NCBI RefSeq assembly: GCF_008329535.1
Contig: NZ_NPKR01000012.1
Location: 1 to 64,000 of the forward strand
Origin: Mycolicibacterium sp. P1-18
GTDB taxonomy: Bacteria; Actinomycetota; Actinomycetes; Mycobacteriales; Mycobacteriaceae
Direction: 5' to 3'
DNA length: 64,000 nucleotides
Shown piece after piece: positions 43,028 through 52,883 of the stretch; the first letter of the stretch is position 1, and every line of letters begins with the position of its first letter. Below the pieces are notes generated by a model. That model saw only the letters and a list, made by a program, of their open reading frames with translations, was not told where the DNA came from and searched no databases. A program made the translations under genes and the position numbers.

Positions 43028-46000
43028 CTAGCCGGCAGTGGTGATCCAGTCGATGAGAGCGGGCAACGGCATGGGTGATGCCAGGAAGTATCCTTGCGCG
43101 AGGTCGGCGCCGAGTTCGCGGGCTTGATCCCACATCAGCTGGTCGGCGACTCCTTCGGCGACGACCTTCGCGTCGAGCGCGTGCGCGAGTTGGATCGCGG
43201 CTCGCAGAATCTGCTCGCCCCGGTCATCGGTGCTGGCGCGTTGTATCAGCGATCGGTCCATCTTGATGATGTCGGGGTGGAGCCGGTCGAGCAGTTCCAG
43301 GTTGGAATATCCAGTTCCGAAATCGTCGATGCTGATGGTGGCTCCGAGTCGACGGAGCACCGCGAGCGTGTCCGTCGCTCGCCCATCTGGCTCGAGCAGC
43401 ACCGATTCGGTGACCTCAGCGATGATGCGGTCGAACCCGCCAGCTGGATGCCAGGCCAACAGCCAATCGGTGATGTCGCGTTCTTCGAGCTCGGTTCCGG
43501 AGAGATTGACAGCGACACAGGGCTGTTCGTCGCCGAACCGGCGATGCAGGGTGGTGGTGTCGGCGTCGAGCAGACCCAGCACGATCCGTCCGATCGCGCG
43601 AAGCTGTCCGGTATCCGCGGCATGGGTGATGAAGGTCTCGGCGGTGACGACGTCATCGCCGCGCCGCCACCGCAACAGCGCTTCGACGTGTGCGACGCGC
43701 TTGGTGGCCACGTCGAGCACGGGCTGGTAGTGCAGTTCGAAGTTGCCGTTGCGCACGGCGCCGGCCAGCTCGTGACGCAGCTCGGCGCGTTCATCGGCGC
43801 GGTTGTTCATTTCGTGGGCGAAGTAGGCGTGCCGGTCGCGGCCTCGGTGTTTCGCGACGTACATCGCAGTGTCGGCGTTGTGCAGCAGTTCCTCTGCGGT
43901 GCGGCCATCTTGCGGGTGCACCGCTATGCCCACAGACGCCGAAATGTAGGCCAAGGTGCCGTCGACGTCGATGGGTTCACGGACCGCGGACAATATCCGG
44001 TGGACGAGCGTTTCGATGCCGTCGAGATCCTGCACGCGAGTGATCAACATGGCGAATTCGTCGCCGCCGAGGCGCCCGATGACGTCGTGGCGGCGGGCAG
44101 TGCGTTGCAGTCGGGCAGCGACCGTGGCCAGGACGGTATCCCCGGCGCGGTGTCCGAAGCGGTCGTTGACCTCCTTGAACCCATCCAGGTCTATCCACAG
44201 CACGGCGAGCCCCTTACCGCCGGCGGTGATCAATTCACCGGTGCGGGAACGTAAGTAAGTGCGGGTCAGCAGCCCGGTCTGTTGATCGAACTGTTCGCGC
44301 GCGGCCAGATCGGCGCTGATTTCCCGCAGCCGGGATACGTCGTGCACGACGACGACGCGACTCGGCGCCCAGTCGATGTCAGCGTCCTCCACGGGTGGGA
44401 TCGGCAGCATCTCCATCGTAACCGCGCGGTAGGTGCCGTCGGCGCCCAATATCCTGCCCGCCTCGAGTTCCTGGCGCACCGCCGATTTGGGCAGCAGCTC
44501 CGCGGCGGGGTCGGGGTCGAGCAAGACCTTCAACGGGGTTCCCACCAACGTGTCTGCGGCGTACCCGGTCATGGCGGCGACCGGGTCGCTGATCTGTAGG
44601 ATCCGGTTGCTTGCATCAAGGACCAAGATCCCGACCGTGTGCGTGCTCAGCAGCGCCTCCAGTACCGCGCCACGCTGGGCCGCCGCCATCTGCAGATGGT
44701 GACGATCGGTGACGTCCAGGGCGCTGCCGGTCACCGCCGCCGCCCGCTTCCCTCCGCTGCCGCTGCGGGCCGCGGACTCGTCGATCCAGCGGATCGTTCC
44801 ATCGGGTCGCACGATGCGGTATTCCAGCTGCCAGCGTCGTTCCGCGCTTGCAGCGGCTACGGCGACCCGATCCCGGTCGTCGGGATGCACCGCAGCGACC
44901 AGTAATGCCGGATCGGTGAGCACCCGATCCCGGTCGAGGCCGTAGATGTCCTCGACGCGCCGGGTCACGAACGTGAGTGCACCGAATTCATCGCGCTGCC
45001 AGACCAGTTCACGGACCGACTCGGCCACCGTCTCGAGATCGGCCAACGCGCGCTCCCGTTCCCGGCGTGCTTCCGCGACGTCGCTGACGTCTATCACGAC
45101 CACCAGCGCACCGAGCACCTCGCCCGAGGCACCCGTGTACGGCTGGATCTGGAGCAGAAAGTCACGGGTTCCATCGCCGAGCTCGTGGACCCGCGAGGCC
45201 CGCGTGGCCATGGTGTCGTGAAGGTCCTGCGCTAACGTCGGGACCGCGATCGTGGTCGGCACTGCCGGCAAGGGACGGCCGATGTCCTCGCGGATCAGCG
45301 AAAACACGCGTACCGCGAGTGGGCTGTACCGGACGACCCGTAGCTCGCGGTCGACCATTACCAACCCACTAGTCAACGATGCCTGGATGTTCTCCAGATC
45401 GGTGTTCGCCGTGACCAGTTCCGCGCCCCGGGCTTGCAGTTCTTGGTTGAGGGTCGTGAGTTCTTCGTTGGCGGCTTCGAGTTCCTCGTTGGAGGCTTGG
45501 GCTTCCTCGGAGGTGGCCTGCAATTCCTCCGTGGAGGCTTGCAGCTCTTCGTTCAAAGCCTGCAGCTCCTCGTTGGAAGTGCTCAGATCTTCGACCGTCG
45601 CCTGCAATGCATCTTGTGCGGATTCCAGTGCCGCGTTCACCCGCGGCGCTGCCGCATCGTCGGCGATGGCGGGATTGGATGCCGCCGACGACGCGTCGGG
45701 GACTCGGAAGGTGACCACTGCACCGCCCCCGTCCGCCAGTAACTGGGACACCCTCACCTCGACCGGTCCATCGGCGCCGGAGAGCTCCCGGACCACCGTG
45801 CCGGTGGTGCTGTGCCGTAGTTGACTGAGCATGGTGCGCACCACGAGCTGGAAGGGCTTGCGAAGGAGGTCCGCGAGGTCACCGGTGTGGCGTCCTTCGG
45901 TCACTGCGCACCATGGCGAGACGTCGCCGATGACCTCGGTGAGAGTGCCACGATCATCGAGGATCAGCGACGGCGCGACGAGGGTCCGCAGCAGACGCCG

Positions 46001-47557
46001 ATACAGCAGCAACGTGTCGTAATCCTGCCCCGACGTGACCGCCGATGCTGGGGTGGGCACGCGTACCGCCGGGACGTACCTATTGGAGGGCAGCGTGACG
46101 GCCTCCGAGGAGAGTCGCCGGTAGATCCGGTGCCCGGGGTCGACGAGGGAGAAAAGATCGTCGGCGCGTGGCACCCGCTCGGACTTCCCCAGGATGAGCA
46201 ACCCGTCGGGCACCAGCGCAAACTGGCACAGCTGCAACACCCGCTCCTGTAGGTGTGGCTGGAAGTAGATCATGGTGTTGCGCAACGACATCAGCTGGAT
46301 TCGAGGAAATGGTGGGTCGAACGCCACATTGTGACGGGCGATCACCAAGCATTCACGCAAAGTGGGGATGACCTCCCAGTCCTGATCGACCGGCCGCATC
46401 CACCGCTCACGCATCACCGGGGGGATCGTCGAGATGGCACCCTCGGAATATCGGGCGCGGCGCGCCACCACGAGGGCCCGTTCATCCAGATCCGTCGCGA
46501 AGATCTTCAGTCGCCCCGACAGGTCACCGTGGGTCGGACCCATCGCCTCGGCCACGAGCATGGCCATCGTGTATGCCTCCTCACCGGTGGCGCAGCCGGC
46601 AACCCATAGGCGCAGCGGTGTCATTGGTGCCGAGGTGTCGACCAATACGCGCATGTGGTCGGCCAAGGCGTCCCACACGGGTGGGTCGCGAAAGAACGCC
46701 GTCACCCCGACCAGGACGCTGCGGCTCAACGCCTCGGCCTCGGCCGGATCGTCGGTCAACCCGGCCGCGTAGCCTTCCGGCGTCCGGTTGGTTATGCGTA
46801 GTCGTCGCTCAAGCTGCCGGCGCAGCGTCGACGGCTTGTATCCCGAGTAGTCGACACCCGTCGCCGACCGCAGCGCCGCGATCACTGCCTCCAACGTGGA
46901 GTCATCAAGATCCGGCCTAGGGCTCCGCTCAGCGCCGTCGTCGCTGCCGGAGATAACCTCATCCATCGAATCGGCCGCCAGAATGCGCTCAAGGGCTCCG
47001 GGAATCTCTTCCGGTGGCAACTGAAGATCCACCGAACCCGTCGCGTATGCCGCGCCCGGCATCCCCCCGAACGCCGCGGTAGTCTGATCTTGAACGATCA
47101 CCACGCCGCCGGCACCCTGAATCGACTCCACGCCGGCGGCGCCGTCCTGACCAGTTCCGGAAAGCACCACGGCAATCGAATCGCCCCCAAGGGCGTTCGC
47201 CGCCGAGGTCAGCAACCGGTCGATGCTCGGCCACGGCCGATGCTCGTCGTCGGGCTCGACCAAGGCCAAGTTCATTCCATTGATCACGATGTCGGTACCC
47301 GGCGGTGCTACGAACGCCACGTCGCTTTCGAGCTGCACTCCGTCGGCGGCCTCCACCACCCGCAGCACGGTGATGCGTCCAAGCAGCGCCACGAGGGCGC
47401 TCTGATCAGTCGGCGACAGGTGTTGGGCGACGACGAAACACCACCCCGACCCAGCATGAACTGCGCCCAGCAACCTGGTCAGAGCGTCTAGACCACCCGC
47501 GGAGCTGCCCACCACGATGACTCGCAAACTACCCTGCACACCGCCACCGTCCGGCAC
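43028..47557 (-). CDS. CheB-CheR-coiled coil-PAS-GGDEF-EAL sensory protein (1509 aa)
   Basis: Domains in order: CheB methylesterase ~10-190 (catalytic Ser in VGSSAGGLDAL, His in VAQHLSPTD, Asp in GTGQDGAAG); CheR methyltransferase ~225-480 (LWVAGCATGEEAYTMAML SAM site); a long coiled coil ~640-725 with repeated NEELQA-type heptads; PAS regions ~730-1085; GGDEF ~1105-1255 with intact GRLGGDEFAML; EAL ~1260-1500 with HVEALLRWRR and later DRIIAEVTESVL and VVAEGVAD. All catalytic motifs that can be checked are present. CheB-CheR fusions with PAS domains occur in non-chemotactic signalling; fusion to both GGDEF and EAL is rarer. GTG start at 47557. Confidence 0.9.
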   Translation of the reverse strand: MPDGGGVQGSLRVIVVGSSAGGLDALTRLLGAVHAGSGWCFVVAQHLSPTDQSALVALLGRITVLRVVEAADGVQLESDVAFVAPPGTDIVINGMNLALVEPDDEHRPWPSIDRLLTSAANALGGDSIAVVLSGTGQDGAAGVESIQGAGGVVIVQDQTTAAFGGMPGAAYATGSVDLQLPPEEIPGALERILAADSMDEVISGSDDGAERSPRPDLDDSTLEAVIAALRSATGVDYSGYKPSTLRRQLERRLRITNRTPEGYAAGLTDDPAEAEALSRSVLVGVTAFFRDPPVWDALADHMRVLVDTSAPMTPLRLWVAGCATGEEAYTMAMLVAEAMGPTHGDLSGRLKIFATDLDERALVVARRARYSEGAISTIPPVMRERWMRPVDQDWEVIPTLRECLVIARHNVAFDPPFPRIQLMSLRNTMIYFQPHLQERVLQLCQFALVPDGLLILGKSERVPRADDLFSLVDPGHRIYRRLSSEAVTLPSNRYVPAVRVPTPASAVTSGQDYDTLLLYRRLLRTLVAPSLILDDRGTLTEVIGDVSPWCAVTEGRHTGDLADLLRKPFQLVVRTMLSQLRHSTTGTVVRELSGADGPVEVRVSQLLADGGGAVVTFRVPDASSAASNPAIADDAAAPRVNAALESAQDALQATVEDLSTSNEELQALNEELQASTEELQATSEEAQASNEELEAANEELTTLNQELQARGAELVTANTDLENIQASLTSGLVMVDRELRVVRYSPLAVRVFSLIREDIGRPLPAVPTTIAVPTLAQDLHDTMATRASRVHELGDGTRDFLLQIQPYTGASGEVLGALVVVIDVSDVAEARRERERALADLETVAESVRELVWQRDEFGALTFVTRRVEDIYGLDRDRVLTDPALLVAAVHPDDRDRVAVAAASAERRWQLEYRIVRPDGTIRWIDESAARSGSGGKRAAAVTGSALDVTDRHHLQMAAAQRGAVLEALLSTHTVGILVLDASNRILQISDPVAAMTGYAADTLVGTPLKVLLDPDPAAELLPKSAVRQELEAGRILGADGTYRAVTMEMLPIPPVEDADIDWAPSRVVVVHDVSRLREISADLAAREQFDQQTGLLTRTYLRSRTGELITAGGKGLAVLWIDLDGFKEVNDRFGHRAGDTVLATVAARLQRTARRHDVIGRLGGDEFAMLITRVQDLDGIETLVHRILSAVREPIDVDGTLAYISASVGIAVHPQDGRTAEELLHNADTAMYVAKHRGRDRHAYFAHEMNNRADERAELRHELAGAVRNGNFELHYQPVLDVATKRVAHVEALLRWRRGDDVVTAETFITHAADTGQLRAIGRIVLGLLDADTTTLHRRFGDEQPCVAVNLSGTELEERDITDWLLAWHPAGGFDRIIAEVTESVLLEPDGRATDTLAVLRRLGATISIDDFGTGYSNLELLDRLHPDIIKMDRSLIQRASTDDRGEQILRAAIQLAHALDAKVVAEGVADQLMWDQARELGADLAQGYFLASPMPLPALIDWITTAG

Positions 47558-47932
47558 GAAATCAACCCCCCCACCCTCGTAGCGGACGAACGCGATATGC
47601 CGCTACCCGCAAACTACACCCCAAGCGCCGTCGACGAGATGAGAACGTAGTGCCAGGCCACCTAGGGGCAAGTCGAACAGGTTCAATCCACCCGGCCTGA
47701 ACCCCCACCGCTTCATGTTTTCGAGGTGACTCAGAGGCGGCAGCAAATATTTGGGGATCAACTATCCGCGTCGAGGACCGCTATTTCGGGTTTAAGGTGG
47801 CGCGTCACCTGGCCAGGTGTTCGCGCCCCGGTCGCGAGCGTAGTGGCCGCTCCACGGCGAGGAAGCGATGTCGGTCTGCGTTCGTCGGCGCGGGCTCTAC
47901 GTCGATGACGCGGTGGGAGTCAACGATGATGA
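47558..47932. other. Intergenic region, no gene recognised
   Basis: About 375 bp upstream of the large sensory gene; it should hold that gene's promoter. No supported coding sequence was seen. Confidence 0.4.
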
Positions 47933-48124
47933 CGGAGCCGGGTTCGCGCCAGGATCCCGCGTCGCGACGGGGCGATCGGCATTCTGATGGGACAGCGTGG
48001 TCGCGGCGAGCATGATGCGTTCGACGAAATCTTCACCGCGGTGCATGACACCGGCGTCGGTCCGGGCGCTCTGGCGCGTGCGTGGCGGGCCTGGACGAGG
48101 CACGGCAGCGCCGGTGTCCTATAG
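47933..48124 (+). pseudogene. ANTAR-domain remnant
   Basis: The plus frame reads RIPRRDGAIGILMGQRG, then GEHDAFDEIFTAVHDTGVGP and ALARAWRAW to a TAG at 48122. IGILMGxxG followed by AF and a late helix is the ANTAR RNA-binding domain. In-frame stops just before 47933 and the absence of a GAF domain or start codon mark it as a remnant. Confidence 0.65.
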
Positions 48125-48484
48125 CGTGGAGCGGTGGTGCGGTGGGAAGCTTGATCGCAGAACGGGTCCCGTCGATCGCAGAGCCGCCATTGATGACCTC
48201 ATTCGGATCTTGAAACTGGGCCTGGGAACCGTTGACGCCGTGCCGCCCGTCTGGGGCCGCAAAGCGCCGAGCAGGTCAAGTCGTTCTGGCGGGCATCCGC
48301 GCCGTCAATTTGCTGCGACTGAAGTCCCACACGTCCAACTCAACGATCCTGTGGCAATCCGTCTGCGTCACACAATGCAAAAAGTGCACCCGGTGAGGTT
48401 CCGAACAGCGAACAGGTACAGACGCAGCACCTAAGACCGCCTCCACCCCGCGCTGAACCGTCTCGTCCCCAGCCGAACCGTCGA
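48125..48484. other. Intergenic region, no gene recognised
   Basis: About 360 bp after the ANTAR remnant, before the stop of the minus-strand gene at 48485. No convincing coding pattern. Confidence 0.4.
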
Positions 48485-48865
48485 TCACTCGGCCGGCGGC
48501 GTTCCGCCAAGCTCGGTGTACCAGACGAAGAACTTGTTGTTCCAGATCCGCGCGTCCATCGGATCGTCGACCCGGGCCCGCCCCGGACCGAAGGTGTCGA
48601 GCACCTCCAGTGCCAGCTGAAAGGACGCCACCATGCTCGGCAGCGTCTCGCGGTGCCACTGCTGCTCCAGGACGGCGAAGTCGTCACGTATCGTCCGAGC
48701 CTGCGCCGGGTCGGCGCCCTCGGCGACGACTTGCGTCTGCCGTCGCAAGTCGGCCAAGGAGCGCTGCCCGTCGACGAGCTGGCGGGCCAGCATCACCAGG
48801 GTCCGCTCGGGATCCATCTCGAACACGGTCTCGGCGTCGTCCGCGGAGTCGTCGGTCACCGCCAC
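48485..48865 (-). CDS. Hypothetical helical protein (126 aa)
   Basis: A 126-residue, acidic, largely helical protein (ERTLVMLARQLVDGQRSLAD, QARTIRDDFAVLEQQWHRE) with an Asn/Trp-rich end (ARIWNNKFFVWYTELGG). No signal peptide or membrane segment. GTG at 48865 is 70 bp from the divergent gene at 48935. Family not recognised. Confidence 0.6.
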   Translation of the reverse strand: MAVTDDSADDAETVFEMDPERTLVMLARQLVDGQRSLADLRRQTQVVAEGADPAQARTIRDDFAVLEQQWHRETLPSMVASFQLALEVLDTFGPGRARVDDPMDARIWNNKFFVWYTELGGTPPAE

Positions 48866-48934
48866 ATCGTGTCATCGACCGCTCGCCCGCGTCACGGTCG
48901 GCTGCGCCGCCGTGGCCCGTGCCATGCTGCAGGC

Positions 48935-49180
48935 GTGGCATGGTCCGAACGCCGGTATGAGCGGGTGCTGCGGGCCGTCGCGGCGGTCGACCCGACCGGG
49001 CTCGTCGCGATGGGCTGCCCGGACGACGAGTACGCCCCCGAGGTCGACCGGCTGATCCCGCTCGTCCCGGTGACCGTGGACCAGGTCCGCGCGGTCTGGC
49101 TGGACATGTTCGACGACTCTCTGGGCGTCCTCACCGACCTCCAAGCCCGCCAGATCGCCGACGCCGTCAACCAGCGTTAG
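48935..49180 (+). CDS. Hypothetical small protein (81 aa)
   Basis: An 81-residue protein starting at GTG 48935 (VAWSERRYERVLRAVAAVDP), 6 bp after CATGCT, a possible -10 for a leaderless message. Two helices flank an acidic loop (GCPDDEYAPEVDRLIPLV), then VRAVWLDMFDD. The family resembles small unnamed actinobacterial proteins of about 80 residues. Its stop overlaps the stop of the convergent gene by 2 bp. Confidence 0.6.
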   Translation: MAWSERRYERVLRAVAAVDPTGLVAMGCPDDEYAPEVDRLIPLVPVTVDQVRAVWLDMFDDSLGVLTDLQARQIADAVNQR

Positions 49181-50172
49181 TCGAGTTCCGTGCCGCCCAG
49201 GTCGAGGGCGACCCGGCCGGCGTGGTGCAGCCGCTCGCCCACGGCACCGTCGGATTCGTCCGGTGACTTGTCGTCCCACGCCACGAACGCCGTGGCCAGG
49301 GCGTACATGACGTCGGGCGGAACCACCGTGTCGCGGCCGCGCTCCGTCGCATAGATCCAGTTCAGCGTCGAGCCGACGCTGCGAGCCAGCCGTGCCAGCG
49401 CGGCGGCGGTCGCATCCGGCTCCAGCGGCCGCGCCTCCCAGCCGGCCATGGAGTCGGCCAGGTCCCGGCGCAGACCGAAGGGAATGACGGCGCGGGCCTC
49501 GGCGGTCAGCCACACGCTGGGCGGATGCTCGTCGACTGGCAACCACAACAGCGGTTGCCGATCGGTGAATGCCTCGTCGAATTCCCGTTCACCCGGATAA
49601 CGGCCGGCGCCGTCCGGCCACACCACCTGCACGAAGTCCACCGCGTTGTCGGCGTTGAAGGCCAGCGACATCCCGAACTGGGAGCCCAACCAGCTGGGAT
49701 GAACTTCGGCGAGCCTGAGCCAGTAGCCGTCCTCGGCGACGCCGGGCATGCTCACCACCCCGAAGAAGCGGTCGTCGGGTTCGGCTTGCCTTCCCAGTGC
49801 GACGGCGCGCTCGGCCACGCCGTTGAGGACGTGGGTCAGCGTGTCGTGGTCACCGAGGCCGTACACCGCCAACTCGGGTTGGCGGTAGGAGTGCCACATC
49901 CCGGAGGTGAACCCGTAGGGCGGCAGCCCGTCGGGCCCGGTCGCGCCGATGGTGACGCACTGATGGCCGTACTGCTCGACGGTGGCGACGGTCCGCTGCT
50001 CTCGGGCGTCGTAGCCGTCGGCACCGTTGCCGGCACAGATCAGGCACCGGCACTCACCGAGGTCACGGGGGAAGGAATGCCACGTCTGGTCGCCGCTCAC
50101 CGGTCCTCCCCACCATCGACGCACTGCCTCTGCCGCCACGATCTCGGCCCCATCACCCCACGCTACCGCCAC
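49177..50172 (-). CDS. DUF4262-domain protein
   Basis: A 331-residue protein. The N-terminal CRCLICAGNGADG carries a C-x-C-x2-C cluster. The DUF4262 core follows at ~65-215 (VEQYGHQCVTIGATG, then PPYGFTSGMWHSYRQPELAV and SQFGMSLAFN). The C-terminal ~110 residues are helical and unassigned. GTG at 50172 begins VAVAWGDGA. DUF4262 proteins are common in actinobacteria; no biochemical role is established. It lies convergent with 48935-49180. Confidence 0.75.
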   Translation of the reverse strand: MAVAWGDGAEIVAAEAVRRWWGGPVSGDQTWHSFPRDLGECRCLICAGNGADGYDAREQRTVATVEQYGHQCVTIGATGPDGLPPYGFTSGMWHSYRQPELAVYGLGDHDTLTHVLNGVAERAVALGRQAEPDDRFFGVVSMPGVAEDGYWLRLAEVHPSWLGSQFGMSLAFNADNAVDFVQVVWPDGAGRYPGEREFDEAFTDRQPLLWLPVDEHPPSVWLTAEARAVIPFGLRRDLADSMAGWEARPLEPDATAAALARLARSVGSTLNWIYATERGRDTVVPPDVMYALATAFVAWDDKSPDESDGAVGERLHHAGRVALDLGGTELD

Positions 50173-50505
50173 CCGTGCGGCGAGCCGACCGGGTGGGAGT
50201 CCGCGGAGCGGAAGCGCCGACGGCGCTGCTGAGCACCCGGCCCTGCCGGGCCAGGTGATTCTTTATTGCCTTCTGCCCCTTCGATTGTGGCCGGCGGTCC
50301 GCTGCGTGCAAGGCCACGGCCTCCGCTGCGCTGCGGGCCTGACGGCTCACGAACTCCTCCCGGTGCACACGACGCAGGGCCACTCAGTCGAGCGGGAGGA
50401 CTCCGTGCCCGGACCTTGCGCTCCGCGGCCCTTCACCGGCCCACAACTGCGGTGCCAGAAGGCAAAGAAAACGGGCGGCCCACGCCCCTTCCGAAAGGTC
50501 CGACC
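50173..50505. other. Intergenic leader of the ParB-like gene
   Basis: About 330 bp with GC-rich repeats of GCTGCGCTGCG type. A similar stretch precedes the gene at 55875. It probably holds the promoter and leader of 50506-52023. Confidence 0.4.
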
Positions 50506-52023
50506 ATGACCGGAACCCTCGAACACCTCGACCCCACCACACTGCACCTCGCCGACAACGTCCGCGACGACGCCGCCCTGGACGCGAACTTCCTGGCCAG
50601 CGTCGCCGAACACGGGGTGCTGCAACCCGTCACCGCCGTCCGCGCCGCCGACGACCGAATCGAAGTCCGTGACGGCCAACGCCGCACCCTGGCCGCCCGC
50701 CACGCCGGGCTGTCCACCATCCCCGTCTACGTCCTCGACGCCACCGGCACCGACACCGCCGCCCGCATCACCCACCAGATGGTCACCAACGACCACCGCA
50801 CCCCGTTGACCGACGCCCAACGCGCCACCGGCATCACACAGATGCTGCTGTCCGGGGTGAGTGTCGCCAAGGTCGCCAAGGCCCTGTCCATGGGCCGTGA
50901 CACCGTCACCGCCGCCCGCACCGCCACCGCCTCCACCGCCGCGCGGACCGCGTTGCAGGCCGGGCAACTCAGCCTCACCGAGGCCGCCGCCCTGGCCGAG
51001 TTCGACGACGACCCCGCCGCCGTCCAGCGACTCCTCGAGGCGGCCGGGCAGTCCACCTTCGACCACCGGGTCGCCCAAGTCCGCCAGGACCGGGAGTCCG
51101 CCCGCGCCCGCGCGGTGGCCGAGAAGTGCTACGCCGACGCCGGTTTCGCGATCTTCCCCGAGCACCCGGAATGGCGGGACACCAACCGGGTGCTCCTGCG
51201 CCACCTCCGCACCGCCGACGGCCGGCAAGTCACCACCGACGCGGTCACCGACCCGGTGCGCTGGGCGGTCGTCCTGGTGGAGAACGCCGTCCTCGTCGAC
51301 GCCACCACCGGGGAGACCGTCGACCACGCCGAGGTGGACTGGACCACCCAGCGGCACCCCGACCGCGACGCCGCCGCCGGCACCCGCCACGCCCGCTCCG
51401 TGGTCGAGCAGACGGTGTGGGAACCCGACTACTACTGCCTGGACCCCGCCGGGTGCGGTCTGACCTTGGCCGAGTTCCTGCTCCGGCAACGGTCCGGCAG
51501 CCACGCCGGCCCGGACCACACCGACGGCGACGCCGACGCCGCACGCGCCGAACGCCGGAAGGTGCTGACGCTCAACAAGCTTGGTCTCGCCGCCCAGGAG
51601 GTCCGCCGTGCCTTCGTCCGGGACACGCTGGTGTCCCGCAACACCCCGCCGAAGGGCAGTGCCGTCTTCGTCGCCGGCTGCCTGGAACGCGGACCGGGCC
51701 TGCTCGCCGAACACGGCGGCCGCCAACTCCTCGGCGAGCTGCTCGGCCTGTGTGGCGCGACGGTCCGCGACGCCGTCGACCAACTCACCGGCGACGCCCG
51801 CGCCCAGGTGCTGCTGCTGGCCATGGTGCTCGCCGCGCTCGAGGGGCGCACCCCCAAGGACGCGTGGCGGTGCACGGCCGGCCAGTACACCCCCGCCCCG
51901 GGGCCCGCCGACTACCTGAGATTCCTCGCCGGGCACGGGTACCCGCTGTCCGACGTCGAACGGATCGTCACTGGGGAACGCACCGCCGACGACGTCCACC
52001 GCGACGCCACGGCAACCGACTGA
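50506..52023 (+). CDS. ParB/Spo0J-like nuclease-fold protein
   Basis: A 505-residue protein. The ParB N-terminal domain spans ~10-105 (LADNVRDDAALDANFLASVA, GVLQPVTAVRAAD, VRDGQRRTLAARHAG, where the GxRR-type box sits), followed by a helix-turn-helix (LLSGVSVAKVAKALSMGRDT). The long C-terminal ~300 residues are acidic, contain DPAGCGLTLAEFLL and end in helices. ATG at 50506 has a GAAAGG site. No ParA is adjacent, so partition is possible but unproven. Such ParB-domain proteins are often found on actinobacterial plasmids next to replication and small accessory genes, as here. Confidence 0.8.
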   Translation: MTGTLEHLDPTTLHLADNVRDDAALDANFLASVAEHGVLQPVTAVRAADDRIEVRDGQRRTLAARHAGLSTIPVYVLDATGTDTAARITHQMVTNDHRTPLTDAQRATGITQMLLSGVSVAKVAKALSMGRDTVTAARTATASTAARTALQAGQLSLTEAAALAEFDDDPAAVQRLLEAAGQSTFDHRVAQVRQDRESARARAVAEKCYADAGFAIFPEHPEWRDTNRVLLRHLRTADGRQVTTDAVTDPVRWAVVLVENAVLVDATTGETVDHAEVDWTTQRHPDRDAAAGTRHARSVVEQTVWEPDYYCLDPAGCGLTLAEFLLRQRSGSHAGPDHTDGDADAARAERRKVLTLNKLGLAAQEVRRAFVRDTLVSRNTPPKGSAVFVAGCLERGPGLLAEHGGRQLLGELLGLCGATVRDAVDQLTGDARAQVLLLAMVLAALEGRTPKDAWRCTAGQYTPAPGPADYLRFLAGHGYPLSDVERIVTGERTADDVHRDATATD

Positions 52024-52033
52024 TCACCCGGGA

Positions 52034-52063
52034 CCGCCCGTCGGTCGTGCGACCGGCGGGCGG
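52034..52063. terminator. Hairpin after the ParB-like gene
   Basis: 13-bp arms (52034-52046 and 52051-52063) with one mismatch and a GTGC loop, 10 bp after the TGA of the ParB-like gene. No T-run. Confidence 0.75.
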
Positions 52064-52345
52064 GCCCCCACAAAAGGCACTTTCGCTTGATCCAGAAATG
52101 GCGAACGTGATATCCGCCAGCCATTGTTTTCGGCCATCTAATCAGTGCGTCGGCGGATATCAAGAATATGAACGTCCAGTCGACCGGACATGTCAGAAGC
52201 GTTGTGTCGGAACGGTTCCGTATATCCGCCATCACCAGTCGCATCGCCATCCACAGCAGCGGCGGAAATCCGCAAGACAATGCAGTGAGTGTCCTATTTG
52301 CGCCATAGAATTGAATTCGACCAACGAAAGGAAGGGACGACCGGA

Positions 52346-52576
52346 ATGGTCACCATTACCGTGTATACGAAACCCAGATGCCCGCAATGCCGCGCCACGG
52401 TCCGCGCCCTGCAGCGCGCCGGTCTTCCCCACCGCCTGGTCGACCTGACCGAGGACCGCGAAGCCCGCGACTACGTGCTGTCCCTCGGCTACGTCGCGGC
52501 CCCCGTCGTGCAGGCCGGCGCCGAGCACTGGTGCGGTTTCCGGCCCGACCGCATCACCGGCCTCGCCGCCGCCTGA
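52346..52576 (+). CDS. Glutaredoxin-like NrdH-type redox protein
   Basis: A 76-residue thioredoxin-fold protein with the redox motif KPRCPQC near residue 10, then GLPHRLVDLTEDREAR and AAPVVQAGAEHW, the cis-Pro region, and a GFRPDRITGL end. NrdH proteins pass electrons to ribonucleotide reductase and are reduced by thioredoxin reductase. Chromosomal NrdH usually has CVQC/CMQC; CPQC here is a variant also used by NrdH-like plasmid and phage proteins. ATG at 52346 has a GAAAGGAAGG site. Confidence 0.85.
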   Translation: MVTITVYTKPRCPQCRATVRALQRAGLPHRLVDLTEDREARDYVLSLGYVAAPVVQAGAEHWCGFRPDRITGLAAA

Positions 52577-52604
52577 CCCCCGCCACCCCGAGACGGAGCC
52601 CCAC

Positions 52605-52883
52605 GTGTACCAGCTCACCATCGACGCCGCCCAGGCCGTCACCGTCACGTCCCACCCAGACCACGCCGCCGCCCACCGCCAGCTGATGCGCCACGTCGTC
52701 CGCGCCGACTATTACCTGCAGCCCGTCGCCACCGGGCCCACCCACAGCGCCTACGACCTCCTCGCCCTGGCGCAGGGTCGTCGCCGGCCCCGTCGCGCCG
52801 GGCGCGCCACCATCGACGAAGTCGCCGCCGACCGGGTCCGACCGGAAGATGCGCCGCCACAGCCGGAACGGGCTCCGACATGA
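52605..52883 (+). CDS. Small hypothetical plasmid protein (92 aa)
   Basis: GTG start at 52605. The product reads YQLTIDAAQAVTVTSHPDHA then AAHRQLMRHVVRADYYLQPV, a strand-helix-strand pattern with a basic tail (GRRRPRRAGR). It follows the NrdH gene by 28 bp and overlaps the next gene by 4 bp, so it lies inside an operon. No family recognised. Confidence 0.65.
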   Translation: MYQLTIDAAQAVTVTSHPDHAAAHRQLMRHVVRADYYLQPVATGPTHSAYDLLALAQGRRRPRRAGRATIDEVAADRVRPEDAPPQPERAPT

